Positions 17,056 to 25,851 are shown, numbered from the stretch's first letter. The stretch is 34,296 bases of DNA from an uncultured Lacticaseibacillus sp. (GCA_934293835.1 CAKQZO010000003.1:1-34296), one strand, 5' to 3'. Program-made: numbers and translations. Notes: generated by a model not told the origin, from the letters alone.

Positions 17056-17766
17056 ATGAATAAACGTTATTGGGGCGCCATCATCGGCCTAGTCGGCCTG
17101 GGCATCATCACTGGCGGGGCGCACACCGTCAGCGCGGCCAGCGGACCGGGGACGAGTTTATCAGATAGTTTGACCTCGGAAGGCGTGACGTTCGCGGTCG
17201 GGGCAGATGGCCAGGCAGCCGGGCGTTCGATGGCCCAATTCCAGATCACACCGGGGAACTTGTCACTGGCTGCCGTGCCTAACCTGAGTTTTAAAGATGA
17301 GAACGTGACGGATTTGATCAAGGGTGATCTTACGCTGACGACAGACTCGGCCACCAGTGCGGTGACCAACGACGCGACCGGCTGGGATGGGAATAACGCC
17401 AAGACCATTCGCGTGACCGATTATCGCGGCAACAACGCTGGCTGGCAGTTGAGAGCTAGCCTAGGCACATTTGCGAACACGACGCAGACGGATAAGACGT
17501 TGGCGGCAATCTCGGCGACGTTGGCCGGTGGCAACCTGACCGGCGATAATGTGAGCGGGTTGGCGTTGACTTCTGATAATTTCAGCGGGGCAGGCGCCGC
17601 CTTGCTGAGCGCTGACCAAGATCAAGGTAGCGGTGAAAGTGTCGCAACCTTCACCAGCGCCACGATCATTTTGCCGCGCGACACCACTGCAGTCGCTGGG
17701 GCTTATAAGGCGGCGATCGACTGGACATTGGAGGCAGGACCGGACGCCGTGAGCCCAGGCGCTTAA
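17056..17766 (+). CDS. WxL-domain cell-surface protein (small, first)
   Basis: The 236-residue secreted protein has a signal peptide (1 to about 28, basic start, hydrophobic core, cleavage after SA). The rest is essentially one WxL domain, with the two hallmark motifs W130-Q-L132 in NNAGWQLRA and W223-T-L225 in IDWTLEAGP near the C-terminus. WxL domains attach non-covalently to peptidoglycan. GTAGGAGG precedes the ATG. It is the first of five tightly packed genes of the Csc/WxL type, and corresponds to the CscB-like small WxL component. Such clusters have been proposed to bind host or plant polymers; the ligand is unknown. Confidence 0.93.
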   Translation: MNKRYWGAIIGLVGLGIITGGAHTVSAASGPGTSLSDSLTSEGVTFAVGADGQAAGRSMAQFQITPGNLSLAAVPNLSFKDENVTDLIKGDLTLTTDSATSAVTNDATGWDGNNAKTIRVTDYRGNNAGWQLRASLGTFANTTQTDKTLAAISATLAGGNLTGDNVSGLALTSDNFSGAGAALLSADQDQGSGESVATFTSATIILPRDTTAVAGAYKAAIDWTLEAGPDAVSPGA

Positions 17767-17769
17767 GCG

Positions 17770-18384
17770 ATGAGAAAGGCGTGGCAACTGCTCTTGGCGG
17801 TTGGTATTGGCTTGATTGGTGGGAGTGCCCCGGTCAAGGTGCAGGCGATTCTCGGTAGTGAATTGACTACAGTTGCTGTGCCGCCGACCACTAGCAGCAA
17901 CGTGCAGGTCAATGTTGCGGCTGGCGGGTTGGCGCTGGTGACGATTCCGGATCTGGTCTTCGCCCATAGCTCGGTGCAGGCGCTGATCCACGGCGCGGTG
18001 ACGTTGCCGCTGGCCTCTGTGCCGTTGGCAAAGCTTGTCGTACAAGATGATCGCGGCATGAACACGGGCTGGTCGCTAACCGGGGAGTTAGCCGCGTTTG
18101 TGCAGACGGCGCCCGCCTCGCAGAAGCTACTGGCCACGACGGTGATGTTTACCCAGACCACAGCCACAGGGACTAACGCAGCTGGAATCAGGTTGCGCGC
18201 CGCGGATTTTAGCGGTGCACCTGCGACGTTGGTGAACGCACCAGCCGGGCGCGGTAGCGGGACGACGACCATTACCGTGATCGGTGCCGAGCTCGTGCTC
18301 CCGCAGATGGTGACTGTGCAGGCAGGTGACTATCAAGCGCCGCTGACCTGGACGCTGGCAGCCCAGCCGGAACCGACGAGCTAG
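17770..18384 (+). CDS. WxL-domain cell-surface protein (small, second)
   Basis: The 204-residue secreted protein has a signal peptide (1 to about 26, ending VQA) and a WxL domain with W101-S-L103 in MNTGWSLTG and W194-T-L196 in LTWTLAAQP. It parallels the preceding gene in layout (DLVFAHSSVQALIHGAVTL matches the NLSFKDENVTDLIKGDLTL segment there), so the pair looks like an old tandem duplication that has diverged. The start is 3 bases after the previous stop and has only a weak ribosome binding site, suggesting translational coupling. Confidence 0.92.
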   Translation: MRKAWQLLLAVGIGLIGGSAPVKVQAILGSELTTVAVPPTTSSNVQVNVAAGGLALVTIPDLVFAHSSVQALIHGAVTLPLASVPLAKLVVQDDRGMNTGWSLTGELAAFVQTAPASQKLLATTVMFTQTTATGTNAAGIRLRAADFSGAPATLVNAPAGRGSGTTTITVIGAELVLPQMVTVQAGDYQAPLTWTLAAQPEPTS

Positions 18385-18396
18385 GACAATCTTGAT

Positions 18397-18426
18397 AGGC
18401 GATGGCTTGTGGGGAAGACATCGCCT
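18397..18426 (+). other. Intercistronic hairpin between WxL and WxLIP genes
   Basis: AGGCGATG (18397-18404) and CATCGCCT (18419-18426) form a perfect 8-base stem with a 14-base loop just before the ribosome binding site of the next gene. No T run follows, so it is more likely a processing or stability element than a terminator. Confidence 0.6.
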
Positions 18427-18449
18427 TACATAAGACGGAGGTGGTCTTG

Positions 18450-19427
18450 ATGAGAAGGCTGTGGTGGTTGTTGGTTTGGTTGCTCGCCTGGAGCGTTAGC
18501 CCCGTGCGCGTCGTGCAGGCAGAAGGCGCGGGCTTCACGGTGACGCCGGTGTTGCCCAAGAATCAGCTGGGTGGTGATACCGGCTGGTTCAATCTGTTGG
18601 TTAAGCCAGGGCAGACCCAGGAGTTACCGGTAATCGTCGCGAATCAATCAGCCAAGCCCAAGCGGCTGCATCTGACGCTGACCAACGCGTATACCCAGGC
18701 CAATGGACAGGTGGGATACGCGCCCCATGCACAGGTTGCGGAGCCGAAGGAACCGACGCTGACGGCGATCGGCTCCAAGCCGCTCGATGTGACGCTAGCG
18801 GCCCACACTGGTCGGCAGGTGACGTTTCGCGTGACCCCGCCTGCGACTAGTTTTGCAGGGCAGATGCTCGGGGCGATCTATGTTCAAGACCGCACGGCGA
18901 ACAAGGCGCAGACGGGGTCAGGCTTTGCCATCGCCAACCAGTTTGCGATGGTGGTCGCAGTTCAGCTCCAAGAAAGTACGCAGCTCGTGGCCCCGGCGCT
19001 CCGGCTGGCTTCGGTCAGCCCGAACGCTTCCGGCGTGGTGGCGCGCCTCCAAAACACCAAGGCCCGCCTGTTCGGCAAGATGACTCTGACGACCAAGATC
19101 GTGGCCAAGGCGACGAAGGTGACTGTGTTGACGCAGCGGGACACGAATTATCAGATGGCGCCGAAGACGGCGTTTGACTATCAGTTGCGAACCACCAAGG
19201 CCTTGCCTGCCGGCGATTATACGGTGCAGATCGTGGCGACCGCCGGCAAGTATCGGTGGGAGTTGACGCGCGCATTGCGGCTGAGCGCTCAGGCCGCGGC
19301 CAAGCTGGCACCACCGACTACCAAGGCGCAAGCGGTCAACGGGTGGTGGCTTGGGCTGATCGGTTTGCTTGGGCTTTTGCTACTCGGCGTTTGGCTTAAG
19401 CGGCGCCGCAGGAAGGGGCGTGAGTGA
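18450..19427 (+). CDS. WxL-interacting protein (DUF916 and DUF3324), membrane anchored
   Basis: The 325-residue protein has a signal peptide (1-24, ending VQA), an N-terminal DUF916-type domain (about 28-150, with FTVTPVLPKNQLGGDTGWF and the KPGQTQELPVIVAN segment), a second DUF3324-type beta domain (about 160-275), one transmembrane helix (about 290-315) and a basic cytoplasmic tail KRRRRKGRE. In the WxLIP family the first domain binds peptidoglycan and the second host factors, and the protein pairs with WxL proteins. GGAGGTG precedes ATG 18450; an earlier in-frame ATG at 18402 lies in a hairpin stem and would bury the signal peptide. It corresponds to the CscA component. Confidence 0.93.
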   Translation: MRRLWWLLVWLLAWSVSPVRVVQAEGAGFTVTPVLPKNQLGGDTGWFNLLVKPGQTQELPVIVANQSAKPKRLHLTLTNAYTQANGQVGYAPHAQVAEPKEPTLTAIGSKPLDVTLAAHTGRQVTFRVTPPATSFAGQMLGAIYVQDRTANKAQTGSGFAIANQFAMVVAVQLQESTQLVAPALRLASVSPNASGVVARLQNTKARLFGKMTLTTKIVAKATKVTVLTQRDTNYQMAPKTAFDYQLRTTKALPAGDYTVQIVATAGKYRWELTRALRLSAQAAAKLAPPTTKAQAVNGWWLGLIGLLGLLLLGVWLKRRRRKGRE

Positions 19428-19428
19428 G

Positions 19429-19695
19429 ATGCGGATGCGCAAATGGTTATTGTTAGGCGCATTGCTTGCGGTCGGTGGCGGCTTTTCTGGCGAAGCGGTC
19501 ACTGCCAACAGCAAGCGTAGTGGCGCGAGCTTTGAGCTGTTGCCCGAGCCACCGGCAAAACCGCAACCGCCGACACAGGCGCGGTTGCCGCAGGTGAGTG
19601 ACCGCCAAGAGGTGGGCCTGGCAAGCGTTGGCGGACTGCTGCTTTGGGGATGGGGGATGATGATATGCACGCGCTTAGGTGGTGGACGCGACTGA
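19429..19695 (+). CDS. Small secreted CscD-like protein with degenerate sortase motif
   Basis: This is an 88-residue protein with a signal peptide (1 to about 26), a short Pro-rich spacer (ELLPEPPAKPQPPTQAR), then LPQVSD at 53-58, a hydrophobic segment (about 62-80) and a short tail with two Arg. The layout is that of the small LPxTG protein found in WxL/Csc clusters. However, the sorting signal expected as LPQTGD has Thr replaced by Val and Gly by Ser, so sortase A should not cleave it. It starts one base after the WxLIP stop and its end overlaps the next gene by 31 bases. The GGAAGGGG element upstream is 11 bases from the ATG. Confidence 0.8.
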   Translation: MRMRKWLLLGALLAVGGGFSGEAVTANSKRSGASFELLPEPPAKPQPPTQARLPQVSDRQEVGLASVGGLLLWGWGMMICTRLGGGRD

Positions 19696-21818
19696 TCGTG
19701 ATTGCGGCTGCTTTAGGCGCTTATCGTGCGGTGAGCGTGCATGCAGCAGTCGTTCCGCCGACGGGACTTTCGGCCGGATTCACAGCCCCGACGGATACCC
19801 CGGGTGCCAGTACGTATTTTGCGACCCAACCGACTTGGGTGCGCGAAGATGGCTCTGCGGCGACGCGCGGCTGGACGATCGTTCCGGCCAACACGAGCTT
19901 GGAGCTGCGGGCGGCGGTTAACAAAGGGTTCTGGGATCTCGTGACGGTCGCAACCCTAGGCATCAGCGCCCAAAAAGGCGATGAGCCTGTCCAGTCGTTC
20001 CAAGGCGGGTGGACGAAAGAATCCCCGACGGCGGCACTGGCCAATCAATATGGCCTGAGTTACCTGACCGGCTTCAAGGACCCATTGAAGCTGATCGTTG
20101 ATAATGACGATATTCGCTATGGAGTGGTCGCCCCGGCCGTCGGTGTCCCGACCTGGTTCACGTACCAACCGCGGGTGACCCTAGCAATCGGCTGGTCGAC
20201 GCGAACGATTTATGGGCAGTTGGCGCGCTTGCTGGTCCTGCCGAGGACCTACGCGCCACAATTAACCGCGACGCCACGAGTGCTTTTTCCTGGGCAAAGT
20301 GCGGTTGTTGGGATCGCGGGTTTGACGCCTTCGGTAGTGCCCGATTATCTGCTGAGTACGGCGCAGTATCTGCAGGCCAGCCCCAGCGGCAACCAGCTGC
20401 GCGTTACCAGCAACGCCGTGGTGGGAAGCACCGCAATTCAGAGCACGATGCAGTTTGCCCCGATGTTCGGCGGCGCGGCGCCGATCGTCAGCCAGCCCCC
20501 ACCGGTTCAGGTTTACTCCGGTCGCTTGGCCAATCAGCAAGTCTACACGGGCCAAGCCGCGACTTTTCGTCTGCAACTGCCACCGGGACTGGTGGCGGAA
20601 AATGTCGAGTGGTATGTGGGGGGCAAGCGGCAACCTGGCAACGCGACCGCCGAGCTCGTTGTGCCAGATGTTGCGGCTAACACGGAGGTGTATGCGCTCG
20701 CCGACTTTCATGATGCCGGGCAGCTCGTGGCCAGTCGCGTCCAGACGAACACCGCACAGCTGACAGTGTTGCCGGCGCGCACCGACTATCAATTGGCTTT
20801 TGATCAGCCGTTCTTGTTTGCGACCGTCGGGGCGGCATCGCCGCTCGGGCGCACCGATACGCTGCAAGCTAAGGTGGTGGATCTACCTAGTCAGGTGCCG
20901 ATCACTTGGCGGATGATGGTGCCGGACAGTCAACAAGCCACCAGCATCGCCCAGGTTGATGCGACCGGCCGCGTATCGGCAACTGCAACGGCCGGTAGCG
21001 TGGATGTCGTGGCGACGTTCACGGTCGATGGCGTCTTGCAGCAGGCGACGAAGCGGCTAACGATCGTGAAGTTAGCCAACGTCTCAGTGGTCGCCGGCAA
21101 CCCCGCGCAGCTGCTCGCACCGGCGATTGCCAGCTTGTGGCCGACTGGGACACAGGTCAGCTATTCTTGGTACGTCGCTGGTAGTAACCTCACCATCGCG
21201 CCGACTCCGGTGGCGACCAGTCCAGCCGCGGCGTACAGCCTAGCCAGCGTGTCCAGCGCCCAAGATCAGCACCCGTATCAGCTCGTGATTCGCGGAACGA
21301 GCGCCGGGCAGACCCAAACGGTGGTGTCTAACGTTGCGCTGCTTGAGGTGGTGCCGCCACCGGGATTGACCCTGCAGGTGGTGCCGAATTTTAATTTCAC
21401 CGCGGCCAATCTTCAGCCGCCCACTGTCGCGCAGGTGATCACCGGTGCTGGGCAGCTGACGAATGCGACCGGGGTTCGCCAGCTAGTCGTCAGCGATGGC
21501 CGTGCGCAAGGGGCACCTTGGCAACTGACCGTACGCATGAGTGCATTCGTGTCGATTCGTAGCCTAGAGCCGTTGAGTACAGAAGCAGGGGCGGCAACGT
21601 TGAACCTGCAACTGAGCGATGCGACGCAAACCACCGACGTGGCGGTGCAGGCTGGTGGGGCGGCGGCGGTCGTGAGTGCCGCCAATTCCGCCAAGGTGGC
21701 GGTGTGGGACGTTGTGGGGACGCTTGGGCTTAAGCCGATGCAGGCGCCAGAGGCCGGTGGCTATGGGGCGCAACTAGATTGGACGCTGACGGCGGCCCCT
21801 TCGGCATTGGCCCCCTAA
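19665..21818 (+). CDS. Large WxL-domain surface protein with Ig-like domains
   Basis: This is a 717-residue secreted protein. The signal peptide (1 to about 27, ending SVHA) is followed by a beta-rich N-terminal region (about 30-200), Ig-like segments and a Big_2-like domain at about 400-468 (ITWRMMVPDSQQATSIAQVD, then ATGRVSATATAGSVDVVATF). A C-terminal WxL domain (about 570-717) carries W619-Q-L in GAPWQLTVRMSAF and W706-T-L in LDWTLTAAP. ATG 19665 follows GGGGGA; the gene starts inside the preceding small gene. It corresponds to the CscC-type component and would be held on the wall by its WxL domain, presenting the N-terminal part to a ligand that cannot be named from the sequence. Confidence 0.92.
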   Translation: MHALRWWTRLIVIAAALGAYRAVSVHAAVVPPTGLSAGFTAPTDTPGASTYFATQPTWVREDGSAATRGWTIVPANTSLELRAAVNKGFWDLVTVATLGISAQKGDEPVQSFQGGWTKESPTAALANQYGLSYLTGFKDPLKLIVDNDDIRYGVVAPAVGVPTWFTYQPRVTLAIGWSTRTIYGQLARLLVLPRTYAPQLTATPRVLFPGQSAVVGIAGLTPSVVPDYLLSTAQYLQASPSGNQLRVTSNAVVGSTAIQSTMQFAPMFGGAAPIVSQPPPVQVYSGRLANQQVYTGQAATFRLQLPPGLVAENVEWYVGGKRQPGNATAELVVPDVAANTEVYALADFHDAGQLVASRVQTNTAQLTVLPARTDYQLAFDQPFLFATVGAASPLGRTDTLQAKVVDLPSQVPITWRMMVPDSQQATSIAQVDATGRVSATATAGSVDVVATFTVDGVLQQATKRLTIVKLANVSVVAGNPAQLLAPAIASLWPTGTQVSYSWYVAGSNLTIAPTPVATSPAAAYSLASVSSAQDQHPYQLVIRGTSAGQTQTVVSNVALLEVVPPPGLTLQVVPNFNFTAANLQPPTVAQVITGAGQLTNATGVRQLVVSDGRAQGAPWQLTVRMSAFVSIRSLEPLSTEAGAATLNLQLSDATQTTDVAVQAGGAAAVVSAANSAKVAVWDVVGTLGLKPMQAPEAGGYGAQLDWTLTAAPSALAP

Positions 21819-21826
21819 AAATGCAC

Positions 21827-21866
21827 AAAAAAACAGGCCTACAGTTCCGCCATAGGTCTGTCTTTG
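21827..21866. terminator. Terminator after the WxL operon (bidirectional form)
   Basis: ACAGGCCTA (21834-21842) pairs with TAGGTCTGT (21854-21862), with one G-T pair, with seven A before it and CTTTG after. It ends the WxL operon. The 130 bases between it and the ddl terminator (21867-21992) hold nothing I recognise. Confidence 0.65.
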
Positions 21867-21992
21867 TGGTGACGTGAGGCGACCTTCAGAACGCTTGCGC
21901 GCCGATCGCGTACCGCCACCGTGGTTTGGCACCGCGAGTAGTATCGCATGGAACCTGGGGAAAGTCAAACTCGAGCGAGGCTTCGGGACCAA

Positions 21993-22023
21993 AAATGGGA
22001 CTTCGGCAGTGAAGTCCCATTTG
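21993..22023 (-). terminator. Intrinsic terminator after ddl
   Basis: AAATGGGACTTC (21993-22004) and GAAGTCCCATTT (22011-22022) form a perfect 12-base stem with a 6-base loop; on the minus strand TTTTT follows. It is 12 bases past the ddl stop. Confidence 0.93.
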
Positions 22024-22034
22024 ATTTGCCCACC

Positions 22035-23093
22035 TTAGTTATTGAGCCCTTCTTCATATAACTTCAACTTGCCGTTGACGATGCCTTCGACCAAGTCTGG
22101 ATAGGCCACGCCTTCTGCCTCTGCTTCTTGAGGGAGCAGGGATAAAGGGGTCATCCCAGGCAGGTTGTTGGCCTCGATCACCCAGATGCCGTCGTCATTG
22201 GCGAAGAAGTCGACGCGGCCGTAGTTTTGCATCCCTAAGACGTTCATGGTTTGCACAGCCACGCGCTTCATCTCGTTGTGGACGTCTTCGGCGAGCGCTT
22301 CTGGCGGGGTGACGAAGGTGGTGTGGCCTTCGATGAACTTGTGCTCGAAGTCATACCAGCCGTCGTGCACCTTGATCTCGATTGCTGGGAACGGATGGCC
22401 GTTGACGACGCCGAGGGAGAACTCGCGCCCTTGGATGAATTCTTCGATGATGGCGGAGTTGTCGAAGCGGAAAACGTCTTCGAGGCCGCTTTGGAGTTCC
22501 GCGTCGGTGTGCACGATGTGGGTGCCGACAGACGAGCCGCCACTAGTCGGCTTCAACACGACTGGATAAGCAAATGGCAACTTGTGGCCGGTGGTGCCTT
22601 GATCGCGGGTAATCTCGAGGAACGCAGCGGTTTTGATGTTGTGATACAGCATGATCTCTTTGCTGTAGACCTTGTTCATCGTGATGCCGCTGGCGGTTGC
22701 GCCACTACCGGTGTACTTGATGTTGTTGATATCGAGCGCCGCTTGCACCTTCCCGTTTTCACCGTCGCCGCCGTGCAGGCCGAGGAAGACGATATCGGCT
22801 TCTTTGCAGATCGCTAAGACGTTGGGGCCAAAAAGCTGGGTGCTGCCGTCGGGGCGCAGCCGGTTGATGTCTTCGTCAGTCAACACTGCGTCTGAGATCA
22901 ATAAGTTATCACTGGTGTTGGCGTCGGCAAAGGCGCTAACGGGAGCTTGGCCGTTGAGGTCATAGCCCAAAAACAGATCGATAAAGGTGGCTTCGTGGCC
23001 TTTATCGCGCAACGCGTTGGTCAGCCGGTAGCCACTTGAGATAGAGACGTTTCGCTCGGTACTACGGCCGCCAGCCAAAACGACAATCTTCAT
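22035..23093 (-). CDS. ddl: D-alanine--D-alanine/D-lactate ligase, Phe-type
   Basis: The 352-residue ATP-grasp enzyme makes the terminal dipeptide or depsipeptide of peptidoglycan precursors. Visible motifs: [29 protein letters not shown], the ATP lid [25 protein letters not shown], and [17 protein letters not shown]. In the omega-loop region the sequence is [16 protein letters not shown]253 occupies the position held by Tyr (Y216 of E. coli DdlB) in strict D-Ala-D-Ala ligases. Phe here marks D-Ala-D-Lac ligases of vancomycin-resistant lactic acid bacteria, so D-lactate termini are predicted. GGAGGG precedes the ATG. The gene is monocistronic, between its own promoter and terminator, and divergent from a D-2-hydroxyacid dehydrogenase. 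Confidence 0.95.
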   Translation of the reverse strand: MKIVVLAGGRSTERNVSISSGYRLTNALRDKGHEATFIDLFLGYDLNGQAPVSAFADANTSDNLLISDAVLTDEDINRLRPDGSTQLFGPNVLAICKEADIVFLGLHGGDGENGKVQAALDINNIKYTGSGATASGITMNKVYSKEIMLYHNIKTAAFLEITRDQGTTGHKLPFAYPVVLKPTSGGSSVGTHIVHTDAELQSGLEDVFRFDNSAIIEEFIQGREFSLGVVNGHPFPAIEIKVHDGWYDFEHKFIEGHTTFVTPPEALAEDVHNEMKRVAVQTMNVLGMQNYGRVDFFANDDGIWVIEANNLPGMTPLSLLPQEAEAEGVAYPDLVEGIVNGKLKLYEEGLNN

Positions 23094-23127
23094 AGGTATA
23101 AACCCTCCGTGTTTTTTTAGAACCTTA

Positions 23128-23156
23128 AGTGTACCACAAAACCGCAGGGGGTTAAA
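23128..23156 (-). promoter_or_regulatory. Promoter for ddl
   Basis: On the minus strand TTTAAC (23156-23151), 17 bases, then TACACT (23133-23128) preceded by TGTGG, an extended -10 identical to that of queH. Confidence 0.7.
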
Positions 23157-23288
23157 ATTCGAGAAATCGCTTTCAGCTATTCTTAACCTTTTCTTCTCAG
23201 CAAACCTTCATGCGGCTTTCGTGCATCTCATGGAGGCTTTGCGTATGCTTAAAGTAATGGTTACGATTCGCTAGAAGGAGGATCAATA

Positions 23289-24275
23289 ATGAAAATCATC
23301 GCCTATGGCGTGCGCGTCGACGAGGTCGCTTACTTTGAACAATGGCAGCGCGAAACAGGCAACGAGCTGACCATGCGCTCTGATCTACTGACGGAGGCGA
23401 CTGTGCATGAGGCGCGCGGTTACGATGGGATCAACTGCCTGCAGACGACCCCGTATGCGGCAGGCGTTTTTGAAGCGATGGCGACGTATGGCATTCGCTT
23501 CTTGACGATTCGCAACGTCGGTACAGACAATATCGATCTCGCCGCTGCCCGCCAGGCAGGGGTGCGGATCGCCAACACGCCGGCGTATTCGCCTAACGCG
23601 ATCGCCGAGTTTGCGGTGACGCTGACGCTACGCTTATTGCGGCGGCTGGGTGAGGTGGAAGCGCGCCTGCACGCCGATGATTATGCGCAGGCGACGACCT
23701 TCATCGGCCGTGAGCTCGCGCACCAGACCGTTGGCGTGATCGGCGCCGGACGTATCGGCCAGGCGGCGATTCGCTTGTTTGCCGGGTTCGGCGCGCGGGT
23801 GTTGGTGTATGATCCCCATCCACAGCCGGACCCGAGCCTGGCGTGCACGTATGTCGATTGGGAGACGTTGCTGGCACAAAGCGACATCATCGATCTGCAT
23901 ATTCCGGGAACAGCCGCCAACACGCACATTATCGATGCTGCCGCGCTAGCCAAGATGAAGCCTGATGCGCTGGTGATCAACACGGCCAGAGGCAACCTGA
24001 TCGATACTGAGGCGCTGCTGACGGCATTACAGTCCGGGCGGCTGGGCGGTGCTGGAATCGATACCTTCGAGAATGAATCGCAGGCGCTGGTGACGCTAGA
24101 TGCCACCGGGCATTTTCATGATCCGCTGTGGGATGCGTTGTTGGCCCTGGATAACGTGGTGTTGACCCCGCATGTGGCCTATTATACCCAGACGGCCGTG
24201 CACAACATGGTCTTCTACTCGTTGGCGGCGCTGGAAGACTTGGTGGTGCGTGGAACGACCGAGCACGAGGTGTAA
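23289..24275 (+). CDS. D-2-hydroxyacid dehydrogenase, D-2-hydroxyisocaproate dehydrogenase type
   Basis: The 328-residue NAD-dependent enzyme reduces 2-keto acids to D-hydroxy acids. The Rossmann motif is VGVIGAGRIGQAA; catalytic residues are R234 (NTARGNL), E263 (TFENE) and H295 (TPHVAYYT), positions matching the L. casei D-HicDH. The N-terminus (MKIIAYGVRVDE, then DGINCLQTTPYAAGVFE and LTIRNVGTDNID) closely resembles that enzyme as I remember it. Branched-chain keto acids such as 2-ketoisocaproate are therefore the likely substrates, although pyruvate reduction to D-lactate is possible. AAGGAGG precedes the ATG. It faces away from ddl; a weak TTGCGT/TACGAT pair upstream could be its promoter. 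Confidence 0.92.
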   Translation: MKIIAYGVRVDEVAYFEQWQRETGNELTMRSDLLTEATVHEARGYDGINCLQTTPYAAGVFEAMATYGIRFLTIRNVGTDNIDLAAARQAGVRIANTPAYSPNAIAEFAVTLTLRLLRRLGEVEARLHADDYAQATTFIGRELAHQTVGVIGAGRIGQAAIRLFAGFGARVLVYDPHPQPDPSLACTYVDWETLLAQSDIIDLHIPGTAANTHIIDAAALAKMKPDALVINTARGNLIDTEALLTALQSGRLGGAGIDTFENESQALVTLDATGHFHDPLWDALLALDNVVLTPHVAYYTQTAVHNMVFYSLAALEDLVVRGTTEHEV

Positions 24276-24322
24276 AATACGAACGATTTGGCTGATTAAA
24301 TTAATAATGAACGCGTTTTTAC

Positions 24323-24351
24323 TTGAACTCCTCGTGCGGATGGGGTAAGCT
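24323..24351 (+). promoter_or_regulatory. Promoter for the purine permease
   Basis: TTGAAC (24323-24328), 17 bases, TAAGCT (24346-24351), 31 bases before the start codon. The short leader has no room for a purine riboswitch. Confidence 0.65.
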
Positions 24352-24382
24352 TTACTTATCAATAACGAACGAGGGAGCAATC

Positions 24383-25840
24383 ATGGACAATTTCTTTCAA
24401 CTGCGTGCGAATAATACTAAGGTAGGAACGGAAATTATGGCGGGTTTGACGACATTCTTCGCGATGTCGTACATTCTCTTCGTTAACCCGCAGATCTTGT
24501 CACTCACCGGCATGCCGTCGCAAGGCGTTTTCTTGGCGACGATCATCGCCAGTGCCGTGGGGACGCTGGTTATGGGCTTGTTCGCCAACGTGCCTTACGC
24601 GCTGGCGCCGGGGATGGGCTTGAACGCCTTCTTCACCTACACGGTGGTGTTCGCGCTGGGTTATAAGTGGCAGCAGGCGCTGGCTTTGGTCTTCATCTGC
24701 GGGGTCATTAATATTTTGATCACGGTGACGAAAGTTCGGAAAATGATCATCATGGCGATTCCAGAGGTCATGCAACACGCGATCGGCGGCGGGATTGGGA
24801 TTTTCGTCGGCTACATCGGCTTGAAGAACGCTGGCTTCTTGCAATTCACGTCTGATTCTTCCAACATCTTGAGCATTAACAACGCGGCGTATCAAGCGGC
24901 GACCACGCACTTTAAAGGTGGGGTGACCGGCGTTGTGACCGGCGGGGGCATCGTGCCGGCACTGGTCAACTTCACGCAATCAGGCGCATTGTTGGCGCTG
25001 ATCGGGCTAGTCTTGATGACGGTCTTGGTCGTCAAGAAGGTGCCTGGGGCGGTTTTGATCGGCATCGTGGCGACGACCTTGATCGGCATTCCCATGGGGG
25101 TCACCGACGTGTCGTTGAGCAACACCAACAGCTTCGGTAATGCCTTCAGCCAGCTCGGGACGACGTTCGGGGCTGCGTTCTCCAGCCAAGGGCTGAGCTC
25201 GCTGTTCAACACGCCGGGGCACATCGTGATGTCGATCATGACCATCTTCGCCTTCTCCTTCTCTGACACCTTCGATACGTTGGGCACCTTCATCGGTACG
25301 GGCCGCCGCACCGGCATTTTCTCAGATGCTGATGAAAAGGCGATGGAAGACGGCCACGGCTTCTCTTCTAAGATGGATAAGGCACTGTTCGCCGATTCGA
25401 TCGCAACCTCGATCGGCTCGATCTTCGGGACCTCGAACACCACGACCTACGTCGAATCTGCGGCCGGGATCGGTGCTGGAGGCCGGACCGGGTTGACCTC
25501 CGTGACGGTCGCAGGCTGCTTCTTGATTTCCGCGGTGTTTGCGCCAATCATCTCGATCGTGCCGACACAGGCCGTCGCGCCGGCGTTGATCTTGGTCGGG
25601 GTGATGATGGTCGCCAGCCTCAAAGAAATCGATTGGACGAACCTGGAAGAGGCCGTGCCGGCCTTCATGGCTTCAGTCGTCATGGGCTTGATCTATAACA
25701 TCTCTTACGGGATCGCCGCCGGTTTCATCTTCTACTGCCTGATTAAGCTAATCACCGGCAAGGCCAAAGAGATTCATCCGATTCTGGCCATTGTGTCTGT
25801 CGGCTTCATCATCAACTTCATCGTGCTGGCCGTGCTTTGA
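24383..25840 (+). CDS. AzgA/PbuG-type guanine/hypoxanthine permease
   Basis: This is a 485-residue membrane protein with about 12-14 membrane segments. It begins MDNFFQLRANNTKVGTEIMA, followed by the segments VNPQILSLTGMP, NVPYALAPGMGLNAFFTYTV, FSFSDTFDTLGTFIGTGRR and SNTTTYVESAAGIGAGGRTG, which are hallmarks of COG2252 nucleobase permeases. These import purine bases with protons; guanine/hypoxanthine or adenine cannot be told apart by eye. ATG 24383 follows GAGGGAG. It is a single gene ending at a bidirectional terminator. Confidence 0.94.
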   Translation: MDNFFQLRANNTKVGTEIMAGLTTFFAMSYILFVNPQILSLTGMPSQGVFLATIIASAVGTLVMGLFANVPYALAPGMGLNAFFTYTVVFALGYKWQQALALVFICGVINILITVTKVRKMIIMAIPEVMQHAIGGGIGIFVGYIGLKNAGFLQFTSDSSNILSINNAAYQAATTHFKGGVTGVVTGGGIVPALVNFTQSGALLALIGLVLMTVLVVKKVPGAVLIGIVATTLIGIPMGVTDVSLSNTNSFGNAFSQLGTTFGAAFSSQGLSSLFNTPGHIVMSIMTIFAFSFSDTFDTLGTFIGTGRRTGIFSDADEKAMEDGHGFSSKMDKALFADSIATSIGSIFGTSNTTTYVESAAGIGAGGRTGLTSVTVAGCFLISAVFAPIISIVPTQAVAPALILVGVMMVASLKEIDWTNLEEAVPAFMASVVMGLIYNISYGIAAGFIFYCLIKLITGKAKEIHPILAIVSVGFIINFIVLAVL

Positions 25841-25851
25841 TCGCCAGTGGC

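Noticed and set aside
22251..22817. 188-residue plus-strand frame opposite ddl
   Set aside because: Antisense shadow of the ATP-grasp gene.
24276..24382. Purine riboswitch before the purine permease
   Set aside because: The promoter leaves only about 25 bases of leader and the aptamer motifs are absent.
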